Shown here: positions 43,758 to 51,258 of the stretch, one piece after another
Position numbering within the stretch: position 1 is the first letter of the stretch
Layout of the letters: each line of letters begins with the position of its first letter
NCBI GenBank assembly: GCA_000991135.1
Contig: LBST01000002.1
Location: 24,886-88,885 of the forward strand
Direction: 5' to 3'
Length of the DNA stretch: 64,000 bases
Origin: Candidatus Roizmanbacteria bacterium GW2011_GWC1_37_12
GTDB taxonomy: Bacteria > Patescibacteriota > Microgenomatia > UBA1406 > GWC2-37-13
Notes under the pieces: generated by a model
Databases searched by the model: none
The model's input: the letters and a program-made list of their open reading frames with translations, nothing else
What the model was told of the DNA's origin: nothing
Translations under genes and position numbers: made by a program

Positions 43758-44744
43758 TTATAGCGTTAGCGACTGATACCAATGAAATATTTTTTTTACC
43801 GTCAATTTGATATTACTTACCGGTTTCCAACCAAGAGCTTTTTTGATTTTTGAATAATCCAAAGATTGATAGGGGATTTCGTTTTTGGCGATATTTAAGA
43901 TTTTATAGTTAATTTTTTTACCCAAGACTTTTTCAACCACTTCGATTAATCGAAGTACGGAAAGAGTCTCTTTTGAACCAAAATTAAAAGCCTCGCCGCG
44001 GACTTTATCAATATTTTCCGCCAGTAACAAATACCCGTTAACAACATCCTTGACATAAAGATAGTCACGGACATATCTTCCGTTACTCCTAATTCTTAAT
44101 TCTGACTTGCCCGCCGAAGCTTTAGCGGAGGCGGGATTCTTAACTAAATATTTCATTATCCCAGGAATTATTCTTGAGAAGTTCAAATCGCCCTCTCCGT
44201 AGATATTGCCGAAACGGGTAACAACGGCAGGAATTTTATAGGTTTTTATGTAAGTAGTTGTGATTAAATCTGTTGCTGACTTTGACGTTTCGTATGGATG
44301 ATCACCTGATAGGGGATCAGACTCGACATATTTAATTTTGTTTAACTTACCATAGGCTTTGTCTGACGAGGCAACAATCACTCCCTTAATATTTTTATTC
44401 GTTCTGACGATTTCTAATATATTTACCGTGCTTAAGATATTGTTATCCAAAGTCCCTTTCGGATCATTATAGGCAACATCGACCAAAGCTTGGGCGGCAA
44501 GGTGAAAAATGAAGTCAATCTTATATTTTTTGACAAGGTCTAGAGTTTTTTTGTAATCGCAAATGTTGAGATTTATTACTTTGGATTTTTTATCAAGATT
44601 TTCTGAAAATAAATACGATCGTTTGTCAAAATTGATATCAACAACGATGACATTGGCTTTTTCTTTTATCAATTCTTCAACCAAATGACTCCCGACAAAA
44701 CCAGCTCCACCGGTAACGAGTACGTTTTTATTGATTATATTCAT
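43758..44744 (-). CDS. rfbG: CDP-glucose 4,6-dehydratase-like SDR
   Basis: A 328-residue SDR that would convert CDP-glucose to CDP-4-keto-6-deoxyglucose. It has VTGGAGFVGSHLVEEL, HLAAQALVDVAYNDP, ASSDKAYG, YVESDPLSGDHPYETSKSATDLI (YxxxK) and RFGNIYGEGDLNFSRIIPGI, all reminiscent of RfbG. Following the cytidylyltransferase gene, this forms the first two steps of the CDP-dideoxysugar route that rfbH continues. Near residue 210, the stretch NPASAKASAGKSELRIRS is out of keeping with the family and is encoded by a GC-rich palindromic repeat joined to a heptamer repeat. A CDP-tyvelose-epimerase-like role is a weaker alternative. Confidence 0.85.
   Translation of the reverse strand: MNIINKNVLVTGGAGFVGSHLVEELIKEKANVIVVDINFDKRSYLFSENLDKKSKVINLNICDYKKTLDLVKKYKIDFIFHLAAQALVDVAYNDPKGTLDNNILSTVNILEIVRTNKNIKGVIVASSDKAYGKLNKIKYVESDPLSGDHPYETSKSATDLITTTYIKTYKIPAVVTRFGNIYGEGDLNFSRIIPGIMKYLVKNPASAKASAGKSELRIRSNGRYVRDYLYVKDVVNGYLLLAENIDKVRGEAFNFGSKETLSVLRLIEVVEKVLGKKINYKILNIAKNEIPYQSLDYSKIKKALGWKPVSNIKLTVKKIFHWYQSLTL
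44092..44135. repeat. GC-rich REP-like repeat plus heptamer remnant inside rfbG
   Basis: CCCGCC at 44110 and GGCGGG at 44130-44135 bracket a quasi-palindrome, strikingly GC-rich in AT-rich DNA. Next to it lie TAATTCT/TAATTCT units. Together they encode, in frame, PASAKASAGK-SELRIRS. Confidence 0.75.
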
Positions 44745-44747
44745 TGT

Positions 44748-44862
44748 AATTTTTAATTATCAATTTACAATTTTCAATAAATTTTCATTTAAGCAATGTT
44801 TCAATTGAAACATTTAGTCATTGTAAATTCAATGTAAATTGAAAATGAAAAATAGAAAATTT
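44748..44862. mobile_element. Gene-less repeat-bounded element with central 20-bp perfect palindrome
   Basis: The 115-bp unit fills the whole rfbG-rfbF gap. Its left end (44748-44784) and right end (44828-44862) match the two ends of the element around the four-helix-bundle gene at 48525-48983: a 20-nt identical core AATTTACAATTTTCAATAAA on the left, and 32 of 35 bases on the right. In place of a gene lies the perfect palindrome AATGTTTCAATTGAAACATT (44795-44814). It looks like a non-autonomous, MITE-like derivative or relic. It may also affect rfbG expression, as rfbG starts four bases away. Confidence 0.6.
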
Positions 44863-44864
44863 TC

Positions 44865-45644
44865 TTATTTCCATATCTTCCATGCCGCCTTTCCTTCTTT
44901 CCACATCTTGTTCAAATCTTCTACTTCCTTGTAGGTATCCATGCAGAACCAGAAATTATTATGATAATAAATAGAGAGCTCGTTTTTTAACGCCAGTCTT
45001 TTTAAAAGATCGTGTTCCATCTCGCCCGGATTGATGTAATTGAAAGCCCTCTTGTCAAATATCATAAAGCCTCCATTGATCCAGTCGTTCAAAACCGGTT
45101 TTTCTACAAACTTTGTCACGAAATTATCTTTGGTTGTTTTGATCAAACCGTATTTTGATCGGGGATGGACTCCGGTAATCGTTCCGATAGTTTTTTGTTT
45201 TTTGTGAAATTTAACCAAAGCGTCGACATCAATATCAGAAACTCCGTCGCCATAAGTGACCATAAAGTATTTATCTTTCTTGGGTATGTATTTTTGGCAG
45301 CGGAGAATTCTTTCGCCCGGCATCGTCTCGATTCCAGTGTCAACAAATGTAATCTCAAAATTATCCACTTCATCCCTATCTTCAAGATAAAATTTTGGCT
45401 TATGATTCCTGGTATCCAAAGTGAAATCAGAAGTAAAGGCTTTTTGATTGAGAAAGAATTCTTTGATGTAGTCGGCTTTGTAGCCGAGAGCGAGAATGAA
45501 TTCGTTAAATCCGTATGAAGCGTAAATCTTCATAATATGCCAGAGGATCGGCTTGTTTCCTATAAAAACCATCGGCTTAGGCTTAAATTCTGTCTCTTCT
45601 TTTAGCCTCGTCCCGACGCCTCCACAGAGAATGATTACTTTCAT
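44865..45644 (-). CDS. rfbF: Glucose-1-phosphate cytidylyltransferase
   Basis: Makes CDP-glucose from CTP and glucose 1-phosphate. The 259-residue nucleotidyltransferase begins KVIILCGGVGTRLKEETEFKPKPMVFIGNKPILWHIMKIYASYG, and has FVDTGIETMPGERILR and MVTYGDGVSDID, which distinguish RfbF/DdhA from RmlA. It is complete in length. TACAAT on the minus strand lies seven bases before its ATG (plus-strand ATTGTA at 45652-45657). The downstream gene is rfbG, separated by the palindromic element. Confidence 0.95.
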   Translation of the reverse strand: MKVIILCGGVGTRLKEETEFKPKPMVFIGNKPILWHIMKIYASYGFNEFILALGYKADYIKEFFLNQKAFTSDFTLDTRNHKPKFYLEDRDEVDNFEITFVDTGIETMPGERILRCQKYIPKKDKYFMVTYGDGVSDIDVDALVKFHKKQKTIGTITGVHPRSKYGLIKTTKDNFVTKFVEKPVLNDWINGGFMIFDKRAFNYINPGEMEHDLLKRLALKNELSIYYHNNFWFCMDTYKEVEDLNKMWKEGKAAWKIWK

Positions 45645-45651
45645 GCTCTAT

Positions 45652-45657
45652 ATTGTA
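45652..45657 (-). promoter_or_regulatory. -10 box for rfbF
   Basis: TACAAT (minus strand) is followed by seven bases and the rfbF ATG, again consistent with a leaderless or nearly leaderless start. Confidence 0.45.
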
Positions 45658-45667
45658 CATTAAAAAC

Positions 45668-46318
45668 TTATTTTCTCCAATATTCAATGCTTTTTTTAAC
45701 ATCTTCGATAGTAATTACCCTTAATCTTTTAACTGATTTTAAGGACTTATCAATTTTATATTCTATAGCCTGGCCTTTTTCGAGATAGAAAAATTTTTTC
45801 ATTTCATGATAATTAGGAGGCGCTTTTTTATGCTTGAGCGTCCAGATTAATGCTCTTAAAAAATCACCATGGGAAACCACTGCAAACGATTGGTATTTTG
45901 TCGTGATTATTTTTTTAACAACGTTAAAGGCTCTTGTTGAAAGTTGCTCTAAAGTTTCATCATTTTTAGCTAATGGATAACTGTAAACGTCTCCTGATAT
46001 TTTTCCGTATTCTTTCATCGTCGCACCATGCCACCCGAAATTATCGACATCTCTTAATTCCTTTATAAATACCAAAGGCAACTTATTATCTAATTGATTC
46101 TTAAATTCTTTAGCAGACTGTTTTGTCCTTAAATAAGGACTCGAAAATATCATTTGAATTCGAATTTTATTTTTCTTGAATTCCCTACCTAAAGAAGAAA
46201 TCTGTCGTTTTCCTAATTCGGATAGAGGAGTTAAAGGTCCGTAAACTAATTCTTCTCCTTTTTTATTTCTCGGGTATTCCACTTCACCGTGGCGAATAAA
46301 GAAAACCTTTTTTATCAT
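45668..46318 (-). CDS. Histidine phosphatase (phosphoglycerate-mutase-like) family protein
   Basis: About 216 residues. FFIRHGEVEYP carries the phospho-accepting RHG motif, with supporting residues in IFSSPYLRTKQSA and the second catalytic His in FAVVSHGDFLRALIW. This broad family dephosphorylates sugars, nucleotides and other small metabolites; a sugar-phosphate substrate fits the context (for example removing a phosphate before nucleotide activation), but nothing fixes it. ATG at 46318 is preferred to TTG at 46327. It probably shares a transcript with the small Cys-rich gene upstream. Confidence 0.87.
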   Translation of the reverse strand: MIKKVFFIRHGEVEYPRNKKGEELVYGPLTPLSELGKRQISSLGREFKKNKIRIQMIFSSPYLRTKQSAKEFKNQLDNKLPLVFIKELRDVDNFGWHGATMKEYGKISGDVYSYPLAKNDETLEQLSTRAFNVVKKIITTKYQSFAVVSHGDFLRALIWTLKHKKAPPNYHEMKKFFYLEKGQAIEYKIDKSLKSVKRLRVITIEDVKKSIEYWRK

Positions 46319-46335
46319 CTTTTTCAATAAAATTC

Positions 46336-46521
46336 TTAGTGACTGTGTTGCACATCCTCTTTAAAAACCTTCCCACAGATTCCGCACTTTGTTCTCTTTT
46401 CAAAATTATGACCCTTCATCGTGCAGCCGTCGGTCCCGCATTTGACCAATCCTTCCTTATACTGCTCTTCAGTTATTTCCGCCTTGCAAGTCCCTGTGCA
46501 GACATAGACGATTTTATTCAT
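46336..46521 (-). CDS. Small Cys-rich zinc-ribbon-like protein
   Basis: 61 residues with three Cys pairs, VCTGTC, KCGTDGC and KCGICGKVF, and a His-rich tail (VQHSH). The CxxC spacing suggests zinc or another metal. Function is unknown. The protein has no hydrophobic segment. Dense, regular Cys spacing and a good ATG argue that it is real despite its size; it is divergent from the DUF2142 gene. Confidence 0.75.
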   Translation of the reverse strand: MNKIVYVCTGTCKAEITEEQYKEGLVKCGTDGCTMKGHNFEKRTKCGICGKVFKEDVQHSH

Positions 46522-46550
46522 ATGCTAAAATTATACTAATTAATTCAATT

Positions 46551-47798
46551 ATGCACAAGGAAACCGCCTTTAAAATTCTCCTCTATATCCTAATCCCTCT
46601 ACAACTGTTGATCTTTACTTTCTTGGTTCCGCCTTTTCAAAAGCCCGACGAAAAACCTCATTTTGAAAAATCCCTTTTGATCAGCAAGGGTTATTTGTTC
46701 TGTCAAAAAAAATCGAATAACACGGTTCCCCTTGAAAAAAAATACATCGACTTTATTAAAAGAGGCCCTGAAAAAACCGATTTTAATATCGATTACCTCT
46801 GTAGCTTCCCAGTTATCTCTTATCTGCCTCAAGCGTTGGCATTAGTAATCGCCTCTATTTTCAAACTCAACCCGCTCTTGTCTTTGTATTTTGGCCGCCT
46901 GGCAATGGCTCTCCTTGGTTACTTTTGGTTTTTGTATCTTTATCGAAAAATATCTGATAATTATAAATTGATAGTTCTTTTCACTTTTTCTTTACCAATG
47001 ACCCTGCATCAAATTTCTTCTTTCAGTTACGATGCGCTCCACATCATGTTGGCGCTGACCTTTTTTACTTTAATAATGAACTACCGACTAAAAAAAAGGC
47101 TCGATTCTTGGATATATTTGAAATTGTTCTTTGTCCTATTCTTATTTTTATCGAGTAAAAAAATCGGCTATGAAACTTTCTATCTATTCCTTTTCTTGCT
47201 TCCCTTTAAAATAAAATCGATGATAGTATCGACTGTTATTTTTATCCCTTTTTATTTTTTATCGAAGATTACTGGATCTTATGATCTTCAATATTCACTG
47301 ACCAATCTAGTCTATAATCCTTTACAGCAGCTAAATTTTTTGTTATCCGATCCTTTTAACATATTAAAAGTAATAGCCATCACTACAATTCAGCGCCTGG
47401 GTTTTTACCTGCAAAGCATGATCGGAATTTTCGGTTGGCTCGAATATGGATTAGACCCATTATCCTATTTAATTTATGGATTATTGTTTGTTTATGTTAT
47501 CGTAGGGACAATTCATGAATTGTCCCTACAAAAATATAAAACAATATTGTTATTTTTAACTCTATTAATTTCCTATATTTTCATAGTTTTATTAGCTTTT
47601 GTTTTCAATACAACTGCCGGAGTGCTCACGGCCCACGGAATCCAGGGAAGATACTTTATTCCTTTTCTTCCATTTATTATTTTTTTTATTATCCAAATCA
47701 AAACCAGTCCGATTTTTCAGAAAGTTCTTTATCTTTCAATAGTTATTTTTCTTATATCAGCTACATTTTACGCTGTCTTTAAAAGATATTATTGGTAA
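46551..47798 (+). CDS. DUF2142 family membrane protein
   Basis: A 415-residue polytopic protein. The opening loop VPPFQKPDEKPHFEKSLLISKG and the late AHGIQGRYFIPFLPFIIFF are hallmarks of DUF2142, a GT-C-like family of unproven function found in glycan clusters. About ten hydrophobic segments. Near residue 320, YVIVGTIHELSLQKY is encoded by a perfect 28-bp palindrome inserted in frame. It carries its own promoter region (29-bp divergent gap with TATACT) and is followed by the RmlC-like gene. Confidence 0.82.
   Translation: MHKETAFKILLYILIPLQLLIFTFLVPPFQKPDEKPHFEKSLLISKGYLFCQKKSNNTVPLEKKYIDFIKRGPEKTDFNIDYLCSFPVISYLPQALALVIASIFKLNPLLSLYFGRLAMALLGYFWFLYLYRKISDNYKLIVLFTFSLPMTLHQISSFSYDALHIMLALTFFTLIMNYRLKKRLDSWIYLKLFFVLFLFLSSKKIGYETFYLFLFLLPFKIKSMIVSTVIFIPFYFLSKITGSYDLQYSLTNLVYNPLQQLNFLLSDPFNILKVIAITTIQRLGFYLQSMIGIFGWLEYGLDPLSYLIYGLLFVYVIVGTIHELSLQKYKTILLFLTLLISYIFIVLLAFVFNTTAGVLTAHGIQGRYFIPFLPFIIFFIIQIKTSPIFQKVLYLSIVIFLISATFYAVFKRYYW
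47502..47529. repeat. Perfect 28-bp palindrome (REP-like) within a CDS
   Basis: Arms GTAGGGACAATTCA and its exact reverse complement meet with no loop. The GTAGGG...CCCTAC outer ends resemble REP palindromes that are mobilised by RAYT (Y1) transposases in other bacteria. No such transposase is in the window. It is in frame inside the DUF2142 gene. Confidence 0.9.
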
Positions 47799-47823
47799 AA
47801 ATATTTACTAATAAAAAATGTTA

Positions 47824-47829
47824 TATAAT
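47824..47829 (+). promoter_or_regulatory. -10 box for the RmlC-like gene
   Basis: TATAAT is followed by eight bases and the ATG at 47838. The preceding gene ends 25 bp upstream, so this gene may have its own short-leader transcript. Confidence 0.4.
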
Positions 47830-47837
47830 AATAATTC

Positions 47838-48458
47838 ATGAAGATCCTCGAAGTAAAGGCATTGGCCATTCCCGAAATCAAGATAATCAAAAATCATAGA
47901 TTCAGCGATGACCGCGGTTATTTTGTGGAAATATTTCGAGAATCAGATTTGATTAAAATAATTCCGGATTTTAAACTAAAACAGGTTAATGAAAGCTATT
48001 CAAAAGCTGGGGTTATCAGAGGACTTCATTTTCAATGGAATCCTTATCAGGGAAAGCTCGTAAGAACCGTAAGGGGCCATATGCTCGACATCGCCGTCGA
48101 CATCAGACTGAATTCGCCTACATATGGCAAAGGGATTATTTACGACATGCTAACTTCCGAACAAATTGATTACTTTGAGTCTATCTGGATACCGGTTGGG
48201 TTTGCCCACGGTTGTGTTTTTTTGGAGGAGACAATTATCGAATATCTCTGCACCAACGAATATAGCCCAACTACTGAAACAGGCATTTCGCCGTTATCAC
48301 CAGACATTGATTGGTCTTTAGCCGATAAAAATCTGGTTAAAATATTTCAAGACACTATAAAAAACCCTCTCGTGTCCGACAAAGACAAAGCCGGAGTCAA
48401 CTTTAAAGATTGGGTCAACGATCCAAGAAGCAGCAACTTCATCTACGTAAGAACATAG
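47838..48458 (+). CDS. Sugar-nucleotide 3,5-epimerase (RmlC/RfbC family)
   Basis: A 206-residue cupin epimerase. RFSDDRGYFVEIFRES, the catalytic His in GVIRGLHFQWNPYQGKLVR, the Asp in IAVDIRLNSPTYG, the conserved VGFAHGCVFLEE and the Tyr region IIEYLCTNEYSP match RmlC. No rmlA, rmlB or rmlD is present, so a dTDP-rhamnose role is not supported. A CDP-sugar epimerase (AscE-like, towards an L-3,6-dideoxyhexose) would fit rfbF/rfbG/rfbH. Substrate inferred only. Confidence 0.88.
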   Translation: MKILEVKALAIPEIKIIKNHRFSDDRGYFVEIFRESDLIKIIPDFKLKQVNESYSKAGVIRGLHFQWNPYQGKLVRTVRGHMLDIAVDIRLNSPTYGKGIIYDMLTSEQIDYFESIWIPVGFAHGCVFLEETIIEYLCTNEYSPTTETGISPLSPDIDWSLADKNLVKIFQDTIKNPLVSDKDKAGVNFKDWVNDPRSSNFIYVRT

Positions 48459-48501
48459 ACTTCGTTAAATTAATATCGTTACAACAACCTAAATATACTG
48501 T

Positions 48502-48524
48502 TTTGTAGCGTATAGTCTATAGAC
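48502..48524. repeat. 23-nt dispersed repeat, copy 1
   Basis: Contains TAGCGTATAGTCTATAGAC with inner palindrome GTCTATAGAC; identical over 23 bases to 63913-63935. It borders the left end of the four-helix-bundle element directly. Its AGCGTAT/AGTCTAT units again have a 7-nt period. Confidence 0.85.
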
Positions 48525-48983
48525 AATTTCCAATTAATAATTTACAATTTTCAATAAAATTACTATGACTCAATTTACAATAAAATACGATTTGGAAGAT
48601 AGAACTGCTAGGTTTGGAGAGCAAATAATAATGTTTTGCAAAAGCATTAATGAAACTACTATTTCAAGACCGATTATTAATCAGCTTATAAAATCAGCAA
48701 CAAGTATTGGGGCAAATTATATGGAGGCAAACGGCGCTAGTTCAAGAGGTGATTTTAGAAACAAAATATTTATCTGTAAAAAAGAATCTCAGGAAACAAA
48801 ACATTGGCTTAGGATGTTAGGCGTTTACGATTCTGGTCTTAAAGAAAAGATTATACCACTTTGGAATGAAGCTCAATCCCTAACGATGATCTTCCAGAAA
48901 ATAACCAATTCTCTTAATAAAAAGGTTTGATAATTGAAGATTGAATCATTCAATGTAAATTGGAAATGGAAAATGGAAAATTT
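48525..48983. mobile_element. Repeat-bounded element carrying a four-helix-bundle gene
   Basis: The ORF at 48565-48930 is bounded by a left arm (48525-48561) and a right arm (48949-48983) that are imperfect inverted repeats built from TTTTCAA-like heptamers. Both arms recur at 44748-44862 around a palindrome instead of a gene. The pattern of shared ends with a variable interior suggests a mobile or formerly mobile unit. No transposase is seen, so mobility is inferred. Confidence 0.55.
48565..48930 (+). CDS. Four-helix-bundle protein (23S rRNA IVS-encoded/S23-like)
   Basis: 121 residues, predicted all-helical, of the family first seen in intervening sequences within 23S rRNA genes and related to the Avd accessory protein of diversity-generating retroelements. 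Hallmarks: YDLEDRTARFGEQIIMFC, QLIKSATSIGANYMEAN, FRNKIFICKKESQETKHWLRML. Known members form basic pentameric barrels that can bind nucleic acid. It stands alone between sugar genes, bounded by AT-rich inverted repeats, with no reverse transcriptase nearby. Native function is unknown; a role tied to the flanking repeats is inference. Confidence 0.92.
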   Translation: MTQFTIKYDLEDRTARFGEQIIMFCKSINETTISRPIINQLIKSATSIGANYMEANGASSRGDFRNKIFICKKESQETKHWLRMLGVYDSGLKEKIIPLWNEAQSLTMIFQKITNSLNKKV

Positions 48984-49008
48984 ATAGGGTGTAATAGCTT
49001 AAAGAACT

Positions 49009-49017
49009 TGATAAAAT
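49009..49017 (+). promoter_or_regulatory. Extended -10 promoter for the GT4 gene at 49 kb
   Basis: TGATAAAAT lies seven bases before the ATG at 49025, directly after the right arm of the four-helix-bundle element. Confidence 0.45.
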
Positions 49018-49024
49018 TACTCTT

Positions 49025-50161
49025 ATGAAGATTGGAATTGATATCACGATGCTGGTCTATGCCGGATCAGGAGTCGCCAGCTATACTTATAATCTAGTAA
49101 AAAACCTTCTTGAAAATGACCATCAAAACGAGTATCGACTTTTCTATTCAAGTTTTAGACGGCCGAAAAATTTTTACTATCTTAAAGAGCTAAAAAAACT
49201 TGGAGGAAAAATCTATCAATATCCATTTCCTCCTACACTTTTAAAAATTATTTGGGGAAGACTGAATATCATCCCTATCGAATGGTTTACCGGAAAGGTC
49301 GATGTTTTTTTCTTTTCCGATTTTCTTCGTCCACCCCTATTGCCTGGAACAAAAGGAATAACGACGATTCATGATTTGACTTGGAAATTGTTTCCCCAAT
49401 ACCATACTCAAGACGTGATTTCCGCCCACGAAAAAAAATTAGAAAAAACGATTAAATATAATGATGAAATTATCGTCGACTCGGAAAATACAAAAGTTGA
49501 TTTATTTAAGCTCTATCCTCAAATTAATAAAAACAAAGTTCACATCATCTATCCAGGAATCGACGAAAGCTTTAAACCCATTGATGATGAAAAGACAATT
49601 GAACAAGTATTAAACAAATATTTCAAATTTCAAATTTCAAATTTCAAATTTTTATTATATGTGGGTGCTATAGAACCGCGTAAAAATCTGACCGCCGCTA
49701 TCAAAATTTTCTACGAATTAATCCACAACCAACAATTTAACAATATAACAATTGAACAATTTATTATTATTGGCAGAGCGGGATGGAAAAACGAAAAAGT
49801 CTACCAGTTGGTCAAAGACCTTCATCTCGAAGATAAAGTTAAATTCTTAGGGTTCGTCGAAGACAGCGACTTGCCTTATTTTTATAACGCCTGCCGCGCT
49901 TTTATTTATCTATCCAAATATGAAGGCTTTGGCCTTCCTCCGGTTGAAGCGGCTGCCTGCGGAAAAATGGTCCTTCTATACCAAAATTCTTCCCTCAAGG
50001 AAATATTCAAACCTGGTTATCCCTTTACTAGAGTTGGGGAGGAGTTAAAAACTTTAAAAGAAATTATTGATGGCAAATACGATATAAAAAAATATCAAAA
50101 AGAATTTTCCTGGGCCACCTATTGCCATCGGTTCTTAAAAATATTAGAATCTAGTCAATGA
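49025..50161 (+). CDS. GT4 family glycosyltransferase
   Basis: A 378-residue GT-B enzyme: MKIGIDITMLVYAGSGVASYTYNLVKNL, IHDLTWKLFPQYHT, IYPGIDESFKP, YVGAIEPRKNLTAAIKIF, VKFLGFVEDSDLPYFY and the donor motif SKYEGFGLPPVEAAACGK. Two repeat-encoded inserts interrupt it: FKFQISNFKF (about residue 203), just before the YVGAIEPRKN strand, and NQQFNNITIEQF (about 240). Without them the length matches family norms. It overlaps metK by four bases (ATGA). Likely a cytoplasmic sugar transferase of the glycan pathway. Confidence 0.9.
   Translation: MKIGIDITMLVYAGSGVASYTYNLVKNLLENDHQNEYRLFYSSFRRPKNFYYLKELKKLGGKIYQYPFPPTLLKIIWGRLNIIPIEWFTGKVDVFFFSDFLRPPLLPGTKGITTIHDLTWKLFPQYHTQDVISAHEKKLEKTIKYNDEIIVDSENTKVDLFKLYPQINKNKVHIIYPGIDESFKPIDDEKTIEQVLNKYFKFQISNFKFLLYVGAIEPRKNLTAAIKIFYELIHNQQFNNITIEQFIIIGRAGWKNEKVYQLVKDLHLEDKVKFLGFVEDSDLPYFYNACRAFIYLSKYEGFGLPPVEAAACGKMVLLYQNSSLKEIFKPGYPFTRVGEELKTLKEIIDGKYDIKKYQKEFSWATYCHRFLKILESSQ
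49621..49648. repeat. Tandem heptamer TTTCAAA x4 inside GT4 gene
   Basis: Four perfect, uninterrupted TTTCAAA units, read in frame as FKFQISNFKF. This is the cleanest example of the 7-nt-period repeat class in the window. Confidence 0.92.
49730..49762. repeat. Tandem octamer AACAATTT-like x4 inside GT4 gene
   Basis: Four units AACAATTT, AACAATAT, AACAATTG, AACAATTT in tandem with an 8-nt period, in frame, encoding NNITIEQF. A second class of short-period AT repeat in the same gene. Confidence 0.85.
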
Positions 50162-51258
50162 AATCTTATACTTCTGAATCAGTTTGCGCAGGACATCCGG
50201 ATAAAATCTGCGACCAAATTAGCGATGCGATATTGGACGAAGCCCTAAAAAAAGATAAGTTTTCCCGCGTCGCCGTCGAAACCATGGTGACAAAAAACTT
50301 TGTCGCCCTGGCAGGAGAAGTCACCAGCAAAGCAAAATTAAACTACAAATCGATTGCCCGGGTAATCATCAAAAAACTCGGTTATACCGATCCTAAATTG
50401 GGATTTACAGACAAATCCCCGGTCGTAGTAAAAATCCACACCCAATCGCCAGATATCGCCGTTGGCGTTGATAAACTCGGTGCCGGCGACCAAGGAATGA
50501 TGTTTGGATACGCTACTTCTGAAAGCAAAGAATATATGCCGCTTCCTATTACTTTAGCGCACAGATTGGCAATGGAAATAGACTGGTTAAGGGAGACAAA
50601 ACGTCTCCCCTACATAAGACCTGATGGAAAAACACAGGTAACCATGGCTTATGAAAATGGAAAGCCCAAAACTATCGAAACAGTTATTTTGGCAGTGCCG
50701 CACAGTGAAAAAATTCAGTTAAAAGAAGTTAAAGACGCGTTGTTTAAACAGGTCGTTGTTAAAGTGTTAACAAGTTACGGGTTAAAAATAAAACAAAATC
50801 AATTAGTTGTTAATGGAACAGGCGTCTGGCACATCGGCGGCCCGGCATCAGATACCGGCGTCACAGGAAGAAAAATAATCGTCGATACTTATGGTTCTTT
50901 TGCGAAGGTCGGCGGTGGCTGCTTTTCCGGAAAAGACCCGACCAAGGTCGACAGAAGCGGCGCCTATGCCGCCCGTTTTTTAGCCAAGAATATTGTTGCC
51001 CGCGGTCTCGCCCAAAAATGCGAAGTCCGTCTCGCTTATTTCATCGGCGCCAAAAAACCAATTATGCAGGAAGTAGAAACATTCAACACCGAAAAAGAAC
51101 CAGAAAAAATTATTAAAAGCTTTATGAATAAATTACTCGATACCTCCCTCCAGGGAATTCTTGACGGGCTAAATCTTCGAAGACCGATATATTTTAAAAC
51201 CGCCTCCTATGGCCATTTTGGTCGAGATATCTTTCCTTGGGAGAAGATCGTCAGATAA
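50158..51258 (+). CDS. metK: S-adenosylmethionine synthase
   Basis: Makes SAM from methionine and ATP. The 366-residue protein has the opening YTSESVCAGHPDKICDQISDAILDEAL, GAGDQGMMFGYA, RLPYIRPDGKTQVT, and the phosphate-loop region GGGCFSGKDPTKVDRSGAYAARFLAKNIVA. All catalytic landmarks are present and the length is slightly short of the usual 380-400. It overlaps the GT4 gene by four bases and ends flush with the convergent gmd gene. No methyltransferase gene is in the window, so its link to the glycan genes may be only positional. Confidence 0.96.
   Translation: MKSYTSESVCAGHPDKICDQISDAILDEALKKDKFSRVAVETMVTKNFVALAGEVTSKAKLNYKSIARVIIKKLGYTDPKLGFTDKSPVVVKIHTQSPDIAVGVDKLGAGDQGMMFGYATSESKEYMPLPITLAHRLAMEIDWLRETKRLPYIRPDGKTQVTMAYENGKPKTIETVILAVPHSEKIQLKEVKDALFKQVVVKVLTSYGLKIKQNQLVVNGTGVWHIGGPASDTGVTGRKIIVDTYGSFAKVGGGCFSGKDPTKVDRSGAYAARFLAKNIVARGLAQKCEVRLAYFIGAKKPIMQEVETFNTEKEPEKIIKSFMNKLLDTSLQGILDGLNLRRPIYFKTASYGHFGRDIFPWEKIVR

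Noticed and set aside
47838-48458. dTDP-rhamnose pathway
   Set aside because: Only an RmlC-like gene is seen; rmlA, rmlB and rmlD are absent from the window, so the substrate is left open.
49621-49762. CRISPR array
   Set aside because: Repeat units are 7-8 nt with no spacers, are translated in frame, and no cas genes are present.
50591-50609. Hairpin GGGAGAC-AAAAC-GTCTCCC in metK as another inserted REP-like repeat
   Set aside because: The protein has the same number of residues here as E. coli MetK (12 between AHRL and LP), so nothing has been inserted. Resemblance to GTAGGG...CCCTAC ends may be chance or an old replacement.
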